From: Lutispora thermophila DSM 19022
GTDB lineage: Bacteria; Bacillota; Clostridia; Lutisporales; Lutisporaceae
Assembly (NCBI RefSeq): GCF_900142105.1
Contig: NZ_FQZS01000018.1
Span: forward strand, 16,312 to 80,311
DNA: 64,000 nt
Reading direction: 5' to 3'
A model generated the notes under the pieces. That model saw only the letters and a program-made list of their open reading frames with translations. It did not search any database and was not told the origin of the DNA. Positions 42,627-52,537 of the stretch are shown here, piece after piece (position 1 is the stretch's first letter; each line of letters starts with the position of its first letter). The position numbers and the translations under genes were made by a program.

Positions 42627-43817
42627 ATGGAAACAAATGCTGGAAGGGTGGAAAGACTAACTCAGTATGTAAAGGGTGTCTTGGAGAAAAGAGATGGAAC
42701 CATGCTTTATAATGAGTACAAGGAAGACCTGGAGAAGGTTACTCCTCAGGAAGCCTTTGAAATATTCTCCAACCAGATTCAAAGAGGTATAAAACCCAAG
42801 GAAATATTGGAGATATTGGATAAAGTGATACATGTATTCAATAAATCTCTGATTAAATATCAATGGAAAAAGCCAGAAAAAGGTAGTTTCCTGGATGCGT
42901 TGATGAAGGAGAATGAAGCTCTGGAGGAAAAGTTGTCGGCTATAAAGGAGATAATAAAGAAAAAGGATTTCAAGAACAATAAAGATGATTTGTTGAAGAG
43001 GATCGAAGAGCTTCAGCAGTTTGATGATCATTACCTAAAGAAAGAGAACATACTGTTTCCATACTTAGAGAAGAAGATGAAAAAGTTTGAGGGTTTGTCC
43101 ATCATGTGGGCTCTCCATGATGAAGCCAGAGCATCTTTGAAAAAGCTTATATACATACTTAAATCTGAGGAAGCCAGTGAAACTGATTTCAATGTAGAGA
43201 TAGGAAATTTGCTTTTCATTTTGTATGGTCTGGTTTATAAAGAAAAATATATATTGTTTCCTTCTGCCATGGAAGTCATTGATGATAAAGAATGGTACGA
43301 TATGAAAAAACAAAGTTATGAATATGGATTCCCATTTATTGAAAGACCTCCTATTGAAAAGGATGATATCTGGGAAGAAGAGGACAAAGTGGTGAAGCAG
43401 GGACAGGAATTGGTGATGAAGACGGAAACAGGAGAGATAAGCTTTCAGCAAGCACTGATGATTTTCAATGCCCTCCCTGTAGATTTGACATATGTGGATG
43501 AAAACAACAAAGTAAGATTTTTTACAAGGCCAAAGGACAGGATATTCCCCAGATCTCCTGCTGCCATAGGCAGAGACGTGAGGAATTGTCATCCACCTCA
43601 GAGCGTTCATGTGGTGGAGAATATAATCGATGAATTCAGAAAGGGCCATAAGGACTCCGCAACTTTCTGGATACAGATGAAAGAGAGGACTATCCTCATA
43701 CAGTATTTTGCCATGAAGGATTCGGAAGGACAATACAAGGGAGTTCTTGAGGTGAGCCAGGATATAACGGAAATAAAAAAGATAGAAGGAGAAAAAAGGC
43801 TTTTGGAATGGCAGTAA
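42627..43817 (+). CDS. DUF438 / hemerythrin-like / PAS protein
   Basis: A 396-residue cytoplasmic protein. Order: DUF438 (about 5-75), a hemerythrin-like four-helix region with FDDHYLKKENILFPYLEKKM near 135 and WALHDEARASLKKL, then a PAS domain with VDLTYVDENNKVRFFTRPKD near 290-380. Such proteins are proposed redox or gas sensors with heme or di-iron. No output domain is fused. AAAGGAGG is 6 bases before ATG 42627. It converges with the helicase gene. Confidence 0.88.
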   Translation: METNAGRVERLTQYVKGVLEKRDGTMLYNEYKEDLEKVTPQEAFEIFSNQIQRGIKPKEILEILDKVIHVFNKSLIKYQWKKPEKGSFLDALMKENEALEEKLSAIKEIIKKKDFKNNKDDLLKRIEELQQFDDHYLKKENILFPYLEKKMKKFEGLSIMWALHDEARASLKKLIYILKSEEASETDFNVEIGNLLFILYGLVYKEKYILFPSAMEVIDDKEWYDMKKQSYEYGFPFIERPPIEKDDIWEEEDKVVKQGQELVMKTETGEISFQQALMIFNALPVDLTYVDENNKVRFFTRPKDRIFPRSPAAIGRDVRNCHPPQSVHVVENIIDEFRKGHKDSATFWIQMKERTILIQYFAMKDSEGQYKGVLEVSQDITEIKKIEGEKRLLEWQ

Positions 43818-43820
43818 TGC

Positions 43821-46184
43821 CTAACTCCAAAAGCCTTCTAATACTTTATCAATAGTTTTTTCGTTCACCCTTGTATATGGAAACCATTCTTTTGGAAAAA
43901 GCCTTTGATAATCCCAACGGGCAAATCTTTCATCAAGCAAAAGTATAACTCCTCTATCGGTTTCAGAGCGGATCAATCTGCCTGCCGCCTGCATCACCTT
44001 GTTCATACCCGGATACATGTAGGAATATTCAAAGCCTTTTTGGTTTTTGTTATCATAATAATTTTTGATAATATCCCTTTCAAGGCAGAGCTGGGGTAGG
44101 CCAACACCTACTACGATTACTCCTATAAGCCTGTCATCTCTTAGGTCTATCCCTTCAGAAAATACACCGCCCAATACGCAAAAGCCTATATTGGTGTTTT
44201 TCGGATTTGGCTGAAAGGTTTCTATGAAAAGGGCTTTCTCTTCTTCTGTAGCTCCCGACATTTGCATATTAACACTGTAGTCATTATATTTTGCTGTGAA
44301 CTCTTCATAAACGCTTTCCATGTATTTATAGGAAGGAAAAAATACCATGTAATTGCCTGTTCTGACCTTCACCACTTTGTGTATATAATCGGCAATTTTG
44401 CCATAACTGTCATCTCTTTTGCTATAGCGGGTTGCTATATCGTCACCGATAAGCAGGCACCTATTTGCCGGATCAAAGGGGGATCTGAGGTATATGGATT
44501 TGCTGTTTTCACCACCTCCCAGTATTTCATGGAAGTAATCTATGGGCAATAATGTGGCGGAAAAGAATACGGCAGCCTTTCCCTTTTTCAATATCTGGCT
44601 TATGAGCACCGATGGATCATGGCAGAAAAGCTTAAGCCTTATATTGTTTACATGTTTTTCCATATAGGTTACATAATGCTCATCATAATTTTCGGATATT
44701 CTAAGAAAATTTATTGCCGCAAAATAAACACTCATCAGTTGCTCATTTCTATGGGCCTCCTCATTAGTAGAGAGGTATTTGTCTGCTTTGGCCACGAAGG
44801 AGTTTAGCAGTTGATATAGATCCTTATATTCTCCCTTGCTTACATGATGATATTCTTCACCCAGTTCCTTTTTAAGCTCCAGGAAATACTTGTTGATGCT
44901 GTTGCAGGAAGTTTGAAGTTCCTTGTTCTTTCCCTTCATCAGTTTTTTCAGTTCAAGGAAATCCTTTTTGTAGAGTTCTGCAGAATACATCTCCCTTGCT
45001 CTGTCAACTAAATTGTGAGCTTCGTCTATCAGGAAAGTAAAGTCTGTTTTTTTGTCCATGAAGAATCTCTTGAGGCTGGCATTGGGATCAAATAAGTAGT
45101 TGTAGTCGCATATGACGCAATCGGCCCATAATGCAATGTCTAAAGAATACTCAAAGGGACATACCCTATGCTTTTTTGCATATGCCAATATCTTTTCTCT
45201 ATCTATTTCCTTTTCATTTTGGAGTATATCCATGATGGCATCATTGACTCTGTCAAAATGTCCTTTGGCATATTCACAATACCCAGGAGTGCATTGCCTT
45301 TCTTCCTTGAAGCATATCTTATCTTTGGCGGTTATGGTTATGGAAATAAATTTTAAACCCATATCCTTCATTCGCTGAAAGGCTTCCTCTGCCACCATCT
45401 GTGTAGTGGTCTTGGCAGTGAGGTAAAAAATCTTGGATGTGAGGCCTTCTCCCATGGCTTTTACAGCAGGAAACAGGGTGGATATGGTCTTGCCTATGCC
45501 TGTGGGAGCCTGGGCAAAAAGTATATTCTCATCCCTTATGGCTCTGTAAACAGCGGCTGCCATTTCCCTCTGGCCTTTTCTATATTGAGGGAAGGGAAAC
45601 TTCAGCTTCTTTATGGAATCATCCCTAGCGGATATCCAAGAGATGGTTAAATCTGCCCATTTGCAGTATTTTTCCACCAAATCATAGAAAAAGCTCTTGA
45701 GTTCTAGGATGTGGAAGGACTTTCTGAATTTCTTTACTTCGTCGGTTTCCAGATGAATGTATGTCAATTGGATTGTGATATTGTCCAAAGCATTTTCTTC
45801 ACCGTAAATATAGCCGTAACACTTGGCCTGAGCCCAGTGTCTTAGATCGTAATCTTCATCTATGAGCTCAAGGGGTTGGGTGACTGATTTGATTTCGTCG
45901 ATTATTACGTTTCCATCTTCAATGAATATGCCATCAGCCCTGCCTTCCAGAACAAGACTATAGCCTTCAAACTCAATGTTTTTTTTCAAAGGTACTTCTG
46001 CTTTGTAATCGTCGCCATAGGATTTTTGCATCCTTCTATGTGCTTTGCTGCCTTCTAGGGCTCTGCTTATGCTCATGAAGCCGGAATCTATATTGCCGGA
46101 GCGGAAAATAAACTCTACCAAACTTCTTATGGACATCTTCAGAACCATTGGGGTTCCAGTTCTTTCTGTCTTTTCATCCTTCAT
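43821..46184 (-). CDS. PD-(D/E)XK nuclease - XPD/DinG-type helicase fusion
   Basis: About 787 residues. The N-terminal 170 residues have a RecB/Cas4-like nuclease core: GRADGIFIEDGNVIIDEIKS with D and ExK, then HWAQAKCYGYIYG. The helicase has Walker A AQAPTGIGKTIS, an iron-sulfur Cys set (KICF, RQCTPGYCEYAKG, RVCPFEYS), a DEAH box LIDEAHNL, and C-terminal motifs GVFSEGIDLRDDRLIGVIVV and QAAGRLIRSETDRG. A 5'-3' DNA helicase in repair is expected. The start is uncertain: ATG 46184 has AGGA upstream, and a longer form from 46229 lacks a ribosome binding site. Confidence 0.9.
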   Translation of the reverse strand: MKDEKTERTGTPMVLKMSIRSLVEFIFRSGNIDSGFMSISRALEGSKAHRRMQKSYGDDYKAEVPLKKNIEFEGYSLVLEGRADGIFIEDGNVIIDEIKSVTQPLELIDEDYDLRHWAQAKCYGYIYGEENALDNITIQLTYIHLETDEVKKFRKSFHILELKSFFYDLVEKYCKWADLTISWISARDDSIKKLKFPFPQYRKGQREMAAAVYRAIRDENILFAQAPTGIGKTISTLFPAVKAMGEGLTSKIFYLTAKTTTQMVAEEAFQRMKDMGLKFISITITAKDKICFKEERQCTPGYCEYAKGHFDRVNDAIMDILQNEKEIDREKILAYAKKHRVCPFEYSLDIALWADCVICDYNYLFDPNASLKRFFMDKKTDFTFLIDEAHNLVDRAREMYSAELYKKDFLELKKLMKGKNKELQTSCNSINKYFLELKKELGEEYHHVSKGEYKDLYQLLNSFVAKADKYLSTNEEAHRNEQLMSVYFAAINFLRISENYDEHYVTYMEKHVNNIRLKLFCHDPSVLISQILKKGKAAVFFSATLLPIDYFHEILGGGENSKSIYLRSPFDPANRCLLIGDDIATRYSKRDDSYGKIADYIHKVVKVRTGNYMVFFPSYKYMESVYEEFTAKYNDYSVNMQMSGATEEEKALFIETFQPNPKNTNIGFCVLGGVFSEGIDLRDDRLIGVIVVGVGLPQLCLERDIIKNYYDNKNQKGFEYSYMYPGMNKVMQAAGRLIRSETDRGVILLLDERFARWDYQRLFPKEWFPYTRVNEKTIDKVLEGFWS

Positions 46185-46366
46185 AATATCAATTCCTATT
46201 CCACAGTCGGTTTTTCTGTACAATTTCATTTTAATATAGAAAAATTTAATTGGAAAGCTACTAAATCAGTATATAATACATATAGCTCTAATGGCTTTAC
46301 ATGATAAAATATACTGTAGAAAGAACATAAGTTGTTGTGATAGCATATATACGGGATGTGATAGAT

Positions 46367-48265
46367 ATGAACATATTGAATGGGGAAAATATAAGCAAAA
46401 GCTATAGTGAAAAAATATTATTAAAAAACGTTAGCTTGAGCATAAGTGAAGGTGACAAGATAGGGATAATTGGCATAAACGGTACTGGAAAAAGTACATT
46501 GTTGAAAATAATAGCAGGCATTGAAGTACCTGATGAAGGCAAAATAACCAAGGGAAGTTCCATCAGCATAGAATATCTTCCACAAAGCCCAGATTTTCAT
46601 CCTGAGGTTACTGTGCTGGAACAAGTATTCAGAGGTGATACAGCTGTAATGAAGGTTATCAGAGAATATGAAAAGGCCCTGGAAGCCAATGATGCAGAAG
46701 CTATAATGAGACTTACCAGGGATATGGATGCTGTAGATGCCTGGAACATAGAAGTGGAAGCTAAAACCATACTTACAAAGTTTGGCATAAGGGATTTTAA
46801 TGCCAAGATAGGTACCCTATCGGGAGGACAAAAAAAGCGCATTGCTTTAGCTGCGGCCCTTATCAATCCTTCTGATTTATTGATACTGGATGAGCCCACT
46901 AATCATTTGGATAATGATATAATAGACTACTTGGAAGGTTATCTAAACAAGAGAAAAGGTGCTCTTCTCATGGTAACCCATGACAGATACTTTTTGGAGA
47001 GGGTTACAAACAAGATAATAGAACTGGACAGAGGTAAGCTCTATGAATATTATGGGAATTATAATCAATTCCTGGAGAAAAAACTGTTGAGAGAAGAAAT
47101 TGAGAGAGCCAATGAGGAGAAAAGGCAAAATCTCCTAAGGAGAGAGCTGGCTTGGATAAAAAGGGGAGCAAAGGCACGAACCACAAAACAGAAAGCAAGG
47201 ATTCAACGCTTTGAAGAGTTGAAAGACAAAGAACCTGAGTTTATAGATAAAAACATTGAAATATCTGTAGCTAGCAGCAGGTTGGGTAAAAAGGTTATTG
47301 AAATATATGACATATCCAAATCCTATGGAGAAAAAAAGATAATAAGGAATTTCAGTTATATACTGTTAAGGGATGACAGGGTTGGTATAGTAGGTCCCAA
47401 TGGTATAGGCAAATCCACATTGTTAAATATAATAGCTGGGAAAATGGAACCAGACAGCGGTCGTGTGGAAATTGGCGATACTGTCCGAATAGGTATGTTT
47501 TCTCAGGAAACCTATCATATGGATGAGAATATGAGGGCTATAGAGTATGTGAAGGAGGGCGCTGAATACATCACCAATGCAGAAGGCTATAGGCTTACTG
47601 CTTCACAGATGATGGAGACCTTTCTTTTCGACCCAACACTCCAATGGACACCTATAGGGAAACTCTCCGGTGGTGAAAGAAGGCGCCTTCATCTTTTGAG
47701 AGTGTTGATGGAAGCTCCAAATGTGCTGCTTTTAGATGAGCCTACCAATGATTTGGATATTGAGACATTGACCATATTGGAAGACTATTTGGAAGGCTTT
47801 CCCGGTGCAGTCATCACAGTATCCCACGACAGATATTTTCTTGATAAGGTAGTGGATAAGATTTTCTACTTTGAAGGTGATGGCTATATTTCGCAGCATA
47901 CAGGTAATTACTCTGACTTGAAAGAAAAACTTGATAAAGAAATAGCTGATAAAGAGGATGGAAAGGACAATAAGTCGAAAGAAGCGGATGCTAATAAAGA
48001 AAGACGGGAAAAACCAAAAACATTGAAGTTCACATACAAGGAACAAAAGGAATACGAGGAAATAGACAATATAATAGCTTCCATAGAGCAAAGGATTCGG
48101 GAATTGGAAATGGAGATTGAAAAAGCTGCTTCTGATTACGAGCGATTGCAACAATTGCTTAGTGATAAGGAAGAACAGGAAAAACTGTTGGAAGAAAAGA
48201 TGGAGAGATGGGTATATCTCAATGAACTGGCAGAAAAAATAGAAGAATCCAAGAAGCAAAAGTAG
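46367..48265 (+). CDS. ABC-F ATPase, Uup/YfmR type
   Basis: A 632-residue soluble ATPase with two NBDs: GINGTGKSTLLK, LSGGQKKRIALAAAL, LLILDEPTNHLD, then GPNGIGKSTLLN, LSGGERRRLHLLRVLM, LLLDEPTNDLD. The inter-domain linker has RRELAWIKRGAKARTTKQKA, and the C-terminal 80 residues form a coiled coil typical of Uup. These factors act on translating ribosomes, helping stalled synthesis. It is a housekeeping type, unlike the resistance-type gene at 5131. ATG 46367 follows GGGATGTGAT. Confidence 0.93.
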   Translation: MNILNGENISKSYSEKILLKNVSLSISEGDKIGIIGINGTGKSTLLKIIAGIEVPDEGKITKGSSISIEYLPQSPDFHPEVTVLEQVFRGDTAVMKVIREYEKALEANDAEAIMRLTRDMDAVDAWNIEVEAKTILTKFGIRDFNAKIGTLSGGQKKRIALAAALINPSDLLILDEPTNHLDNDIIDYLEGYLNKRKGALLMVTHDRYFLERVTNKIIELDRGKLYEYYGNYNQFLEKKLLREEIERANEEKRQNLLRRELAWIKRGAKARTTKQKARIQRFEELKDKEPEFIDKNIEISVASSRLGKKVIEIYDISKSYGEKKIIRNFSYILLRDDRVGIVGPNGIGKSTLLNIIAGKMEPDSGRVEIGDTVRIGMFSQETYHMDENMRAIEYVKEGAEYITNAEGYRLTASQMMETFLFDPTLQWTPIGKLSGGERRRLHLLRVLMEAPNVLLLDEPTNDLDIETLTILEDYLEGFPGAVITVSHDRYFLDKVVDKIFYFEGDGYISQHTGNYSDLKEKLDKEIADKEDGKDNKSKEADANKERREKPKTLKFTYKEQKEYEEIDNIIASIEQRIRELEMEIEKAASDYERLQQLLSDKEEQEKLLEEKMERWVYLNELAEKIEESKKQK

Positions 48266-48310
48266 AATGAATTTACTGTATTTATGGCTTCTTTTGGATT
48301 CTAAGCAAAT

Positions 48311-48360
48311 TAAGAGGTTGCTATACAACTAGCAATTTGCAGTTGCAAAGCAACCTCTTA
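48311..48360. terminator. Bidirectional terminator between uup-type and NSS genes
   Basis: TAAGAGGTTGC and GCAACCTCTTA arms with a structured 28-base loop. Confidence 0.7.
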
Positions 48361-48365
48361 TTGAT

Positions 48366-49751
48366 TTAGAAATTAATTATTCCTATGGAATTTAAAAATA
48401 CTATTACAAGTAATGCAGGAGTTATATATTTCAAAATGCTTATATAGAACTTTATCATACCGTCATTGTTTAATGTTTTATGGTTAGACAACTCATAACT
48501 TAATTGGTCCTTATTTGCTACATATCCAACAAATATTGTTATTAGCAATCCTCCTATAGGCAGCATAATATTAGAGGATAGGTAGTCAAACAAGTCGAAG
48601 AATCCTTTGCCGGCGATTACTACATTTCCGAAGACACTTTTAGGATGGACAGTCAATAGGCCTATAATCAATATGAGTCCAGAGGACAAGAGTACAGCTT
48701 TGTTTCTTGACATCTGCTTTTCTTCTATGAAAAAGGCTACTGGTACTTCTACAAGGGACAGCATGGCTGTTGTGGCAGCAATGGATGTAAGAATGAAAAA
48801 TGCTACCAATAATACATTTCCAAGGGGTATTTTGGAGAATACCAGTGGAATAGTTTTAAACAACAATCCAGGGCCCATTCCAGGTTCCATGCCGAAGGTA
48901 AATACCACAGGGAATATGGCTATTCCGGCAAGCAGTGATACCAAGGTATCAGAAAGAGCTACTCTTGCAGATGTGGCAAACAGGTTATTATCATTGGTAA
49001 AGTAGCTGCCGTAGGTTGTCATAGTGCCCATGCCCAAAGAAAGCTTAAAGAATGCTAAACCTAATGCAGATAAAACTGCAGATGCAGATAGCTTTGAAAA
49101 ATCAGGGAGGAACAAGAAACTAAGACCTTGTTTTGCACCTTCAAGGGTTAAAGCCCTTATGCAACATATTATCACCAAAGCAAACAATAATGGCAGCAAA
49201 GTTTTTGTTATTTTTTCTATTCCGTTTTTTACACCTGCAATAAGTATTATGGAAACAACAGTTACAGCGATGAATTGCCATACAAAGGGAGATATGGAAC
49301 CACTGACGGCCGCATCATATTGGCTGCTGGCATTCAAAGCAGCATCTTCCATGGACATGGATGCCAAAGGTAAAAAATCTCCCTTTAATGCTTTAAATAC
49401 ATAAGAATAAACCCAGCCTGCTACGCTGCTGTAAAAAAACATGATGAACAATGAAGATAGAACTCCCATATAACCTATGGTTTTCCAAAAAGGTTTTGCC
49501 TTAAGGGCCTCAAAAGCTCCTACAGCATTCTTCCTAGTGCTTCTGCCTATGTAGAATTCAGATATCATTATAGGCATGCCTACCAGTAATATACATATAA
49601 AATAAATGAGAACAAAGGCACCGCCTCCGTTTTCACCAACCATATATGGAAATTTCCATATGTTGCCTAAGCCTACGGCAGATCCTAATGTTGCAAAGAA
49701 TACTGCCAGACCTGACGAGAAAGTTTCTCTTTTGTTATTACTGTTGTTCAT
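48366..49751 (-). CDS. Sodium-dependent transporter, neurotransmitter:sodium symporter (NSS/SNF) family
   Basis: A 461-residue LeuT-fold transporter with 11-12 helices. The family hallmark GLAVFFATLGSAVGLGNIWK is followed by FPYMVGENGGGAFVLIYF (residues about 13-52), and FKLSLGMGTMTTYGSYFTND lies in helix 6. MhsT/TnaT-type bacterial members import hydrophobic amino acids with Na+. GGAGG precedes the ATG on the minus strand. The leader carries a strong hairpin. Confidence 0.93.
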   Translation of the reverse strand: MNNSNNKRETFSSGLAVFFATLGSAVGLGNIWKFPYMVGENGGGAFVLIYFICILLVGMPIMISEFYIGRSTRKNAVGAFEALKAKPFWKTIGYMGVLSSLFIMFFYSSVAGWVYSYVFKALKGDFLPLASMSMEDAALNASSQYDAAVSGSISPFVWQFIAVTVVSIILIAGVKNGIEKITKTLLPLLFALVIICCIRALTLEGAKQGLSFLFLPDFSKLSASAVLSALGLAFFKLSLGMGTMTTYGSYFTNDNNLFATSARVALSDTLVSLLAGIAIFPVVFTFGMEPGMGPGLLFKTIPLVFSKIPLGNVLLVAFFILTSIAATTAMLSLVEVPVAFFIEEKQMSRNKAVLLSSGLILIIGLLTVHPKSVFGNVVIAGKGFFDLFDYLSSNIMLPIGGLLITIFVGYVANKDQLSYELSNHKTLNNDGMIKFYISILKYITPALLVIVFLNSIGIINF

Positions 49752-49777
49752 TTTACGGCCTCCTTAATAACTATTAT

Positions 49778-49824
49778 AAAATCTCTCATCCCTATGATTC
49801 CGGTATCACAGGGATAAGAGATTT
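49778..49824 (-). promoter_or_regulatory. Leader hairpin of the NSS transporter gene
   Basis: On the minus strand AAATCTCTTATCCCT, TGAT, loop, ATCA and AGGGATGAGAGATTT form a nearly perfect long stem, followed by TTTTATAA, just before the ribosome binding site. It looks like an attenuator or stability element. Confidence 0.5.
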
Positions 49825-49856
49825 AAATGTACAAGCATGCAGCAACTATTAGATAT

Positions 49857-49883
49857 ATTATATTGAATTTGTGTGAATGTCAA
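49857..49883 (-). promoter_or_regulatory. Sigma-A promoter of the NSS transporter gene
   Basis: Minus strand TTGACA (49883-49878), 15-bp spacer, TATAAT (49862-49857). It gives a leader of about 100 bases that includes the hairpin. Confidence 0.6.
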
Positions 49884-50128
49884 TAATTTATCAAACTTAA
49901 TGAAGTTTTACTCAATTGGCATTTTCATTTTATAACTGTAATAAAATATCAATCTTATGGCTTTCTTTAATTAACACCTATCGTGATGAAATTTTTAACA
50001 AATCTAAATAAAAAGAATAGAAGATTCTTTTAATCATCTCTCTTTTTATGAAAGCTTCCATAGGAGGCCTCCTTTAATTTAAAAAATGTGATAATATTAA
50101 TAGAGACTATTTTGAGAGGGATGTTTAT
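49884..50128. other. AT-rich divergent intergenic region
   Basis: Upstream of topB. It holds a short AGGAGGCCTCCT palindrome near 50061-50072 but no gene. Confidence 0.4.
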
Positions 50129-52330
50129 ATGAGCAAATCATTGGTATTGGCTGAGAAACCTTCCGTAGGAAGGGATTTAGCAAGAGTTTTAAACTGCAAT
50201 AAAAAAGGAAACGGTTTTTTGGAAGGAGAAAAATATATTGTGACTTGGGCTCTTGGTCATCTGGTGACATTAGCAGACCCGGAAGCCTATGGAGATAAAT
50301 ATGCAGTATGGAGATTGGAAGATCTACCCATACTGCCAAAGGAATTGAAGCTGGTGGTAATAAGGGAGACAGCCAAGCAGTACTCTATAGTACGAGAGCA
50401 GATGAAAAGAAATGATGTAGGAGAAATCATTATTGCTACCGATGCAGGTCGTGAAGGAGAGTTGGTGGCCAGATGGATAATAGAAAAGGCTCAGATAAGA
50501 AAGCCTATAAAAAGGCTTTGGATTTCTTCTGTTACAGATAAGGCTATAAAAGAAGGATTTGCCAAGTTGAAAAGCGGTAAGGAGTATGAAAACCTTTATG
50601 CTTCTGCTGTAGCTCGTGCCGAAGCAGACTGGTTGGTAGGCATCAATGCCACAAGAGCGTTAACTTGCAAATTCAATGCACAGCTTTCCTGCGGCAGGGT
50701 ACAGACGCCTACATTGGCTATGGTGGCTCATCGGGAAGAGGAGATTAAAAACTTCAAGCCAAGGGAGTACTATGGAATAAATGCCGTAGCAAAGGGTATA
50801 AAATTCATATGGCAGGATTCAAAGACCAGGGAAACGAGGATGTTTGACAAGGATAAATGCGATAGGATAATTGCTTATATTAAAAATAAAGATGGAATTG
50901 TGACTGAGGTGAATAAAACCTATAAGAAAAGCTTTTCGCCTCATTTATACGACCTGACGGAGCTTCAAAGAGACGGCAACAGGCTCTTTGGCTTTTCTGC
51001 AAAAGAGACCCTGTCCATAATGCAAAGCCTCTATGAAAACCATAAGCTTCTAACCTATCCAAGGACTGATTCCAGATTTTTATCCTCAGATATGGTAGAT
51101 ACTTTGGAAGAAAGGGTAAAAGCTTGCGGAGTGGGAAGTTACTCGGTTGCAGCCGCAAAAATACTGAGAGGTACTATAAAAGGAAACAAGAATTTTGTGG
51201 ACGACAGCAAGGTATCTGACCATCACGCTATTATACCTACAGAGCAGAAGGCTAATATGGCCAAGCTCAGTGACAGAGAAAGAAAAATATATGACCTGGT
51301 GGTAAAAAGGTTTTTCGCAGTGTTATTCCCACCTTTTGAATATGAAGAAACAACCATAAAGGCAAAAATAGGTGACGAAACCTTTATAGCAAAAGGTAAA
51401 ACCGTTATTAACTTTGGATGGAAGGAAGTCTACAATAATAATTTTGATTCCGATGAAGAAGATGAAGATTTCAGAGGAGGGTTGAAAGATCAGCTGTTGC
51501 CTAAAGTGGAAAAGGGAGAAAAGCTTAATATTAATTCTCTGGTTCAAACAAGGGGTATGACAAAGCCGCCTGCCCCCTTCAATGAAGCCACATTGCTGTC
51601 TGCCATGGAGAACCCTGTAAAATACATGGCAGATGCCGGAAAGGATTTGATAAAGACCATCGGTGAGACAGGGGGAATAGGCACAGTTGCTACCAGGGCG
51701 GACATAATAGATAAGCTTTTTAACACCTTCCTTTTAGAGAAAAAGGGAAAAGATATTTATATAACCTCCAAGGGGAGACAACTGCTTCAACTGGTGCCGG
51801 AGGAGTTGAAGTCTCCTGCTTTGACAGCTCAGTGGGAGCAGAAACTAAGTGCCATATCCAAAGGTGCTCTGGACAAGGATATATTCTTAGACAATATGAG
51901 GAATTACACAAAGGATATCGTAAGTCAGATTAGAAACAGCGAAGGCAAGTTCAAGCATGACAACATGACAAGAACCAAGTGTCCCAGATGTGGGAAATAT
52001 ATGCTGGAGGTCAACGGCAAGAAGGGCAAGATGCTCATATGTCAGGACAGAGATTGTGGGTACAGGGAAGCTATAGCAAGGATAACTAACGCAAGATGCC
52101 CAAATTGCCACAAAAAGCTGGAGCTTCATGGAGAAGGAGAAGGCCAGATATTCATATGCAGCTGTGGCTATAGAGAAAAGCTGTCTGCCTTCAATGAGAG
52201 AAAGAAAAAAGAAAATACAGAAGTATCCAAGAAGGAAGTGTTAAATTATCTGAAGAAACAGAGCAAAGAAAAGGAAGAACCGATTAACACAGCTCTGGCA
52301 GATGCATTGGCAAAACTGAAACTGAAGTAG
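50129..52330 (+). CDS. topB: DNA topoisomerase III
   Basis: A 733-residue type IA topoisomerase. Toprim motifs are VLAEKPSVGRDLARVL and IIATDAGREGELVARWI. The active-site Tyr is in LLTYPRTDSRFLSSD (near residue 310). The C-terminus has two zinc ribbons, CPRCGKYML with CQDRDCGYRE, and CPNCHKKL with CSCGYRE. It decatenates DNA and resolves recombination intermediates. Length is normal for the Bacillus/Clostridium type. Starts at ATG 50129 with a weak GAGAGG. Confidence 0.96.
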   Translation: MSKSLVLAEKPSVGRDLARVLNCNKKGNGFLEGEKYIVTWALGHLVTLADPEAYGDKYAVWRLEDLPILPKELKLVVIRETAKQYSIVREQMKRNDVGEIIIATDAGREGELVARWIIEKAQIRKPIKRLWISSVTDKAIKEGFAKLKSGKEYENLYASAVARAEADWLVGINATRALTCKFNAQLSCGRVQTPTLAMVAHREEEIKNFKPREYYGINAVAKGIKFIWQDSKTRETRMFDKDKCDRIIAYIKNKDGIVTEVNKTYKKSFSPHLYDLTELQRDGNRLFGFSAKETLSIMQSLYENHKLLTYPRTDSRFLSSDMVDTLEERVKACGVGSYSVAAAKILRGTIKGNKNFVDDSKVSDHHAIIPTEQKANMAKLSDRERKIYDLVVKRFFAVLFPPFEYEETTIKAKIGDETFIAKGKTVINFGWKEVYNNNFDSDEEDEDFRGGLKDQLLPKVEKGEKLNINSLVQTRGMTKPPAPFNEATLLSAMENPVKYMADAGKDLIKTIGETGGIGTVATRADIIDKLFNTFLLEKKGKDIYITSKGRQLLQLVPEELKSPALTAQWEQKLSAISKGALDKDIFLDNMRNYTKDIVSQIRNSEGKFKHDNMTRTKCPRCGKYMLEVNGKKGKMLICQDRDCGYREAIARITNARCPNCHKKLELHGEGEGQIFICSCGYREKLSAFNERKKKENTEVSKKEVLNYLKKQSKEKEEPINTALADALAKLKLK

Positions 52331-52537
52331 CAGCAGCGAAGGCAGTTATTTAATTTCGTATTTGTCAATGTTAATTGATAGCTGTAATATTATATATAAT
52401 AAAAATAGCAGATTTAGATAAAGGAGCATGGAAATGATATATATTTGTACACCTTGATGTATTGCATAATGGGCTATAGGAAGTTTCCTTTAATCTATAG
52501 GAAGCTTGTTCCAATGCATTTTGGAGGTGTACATTTC

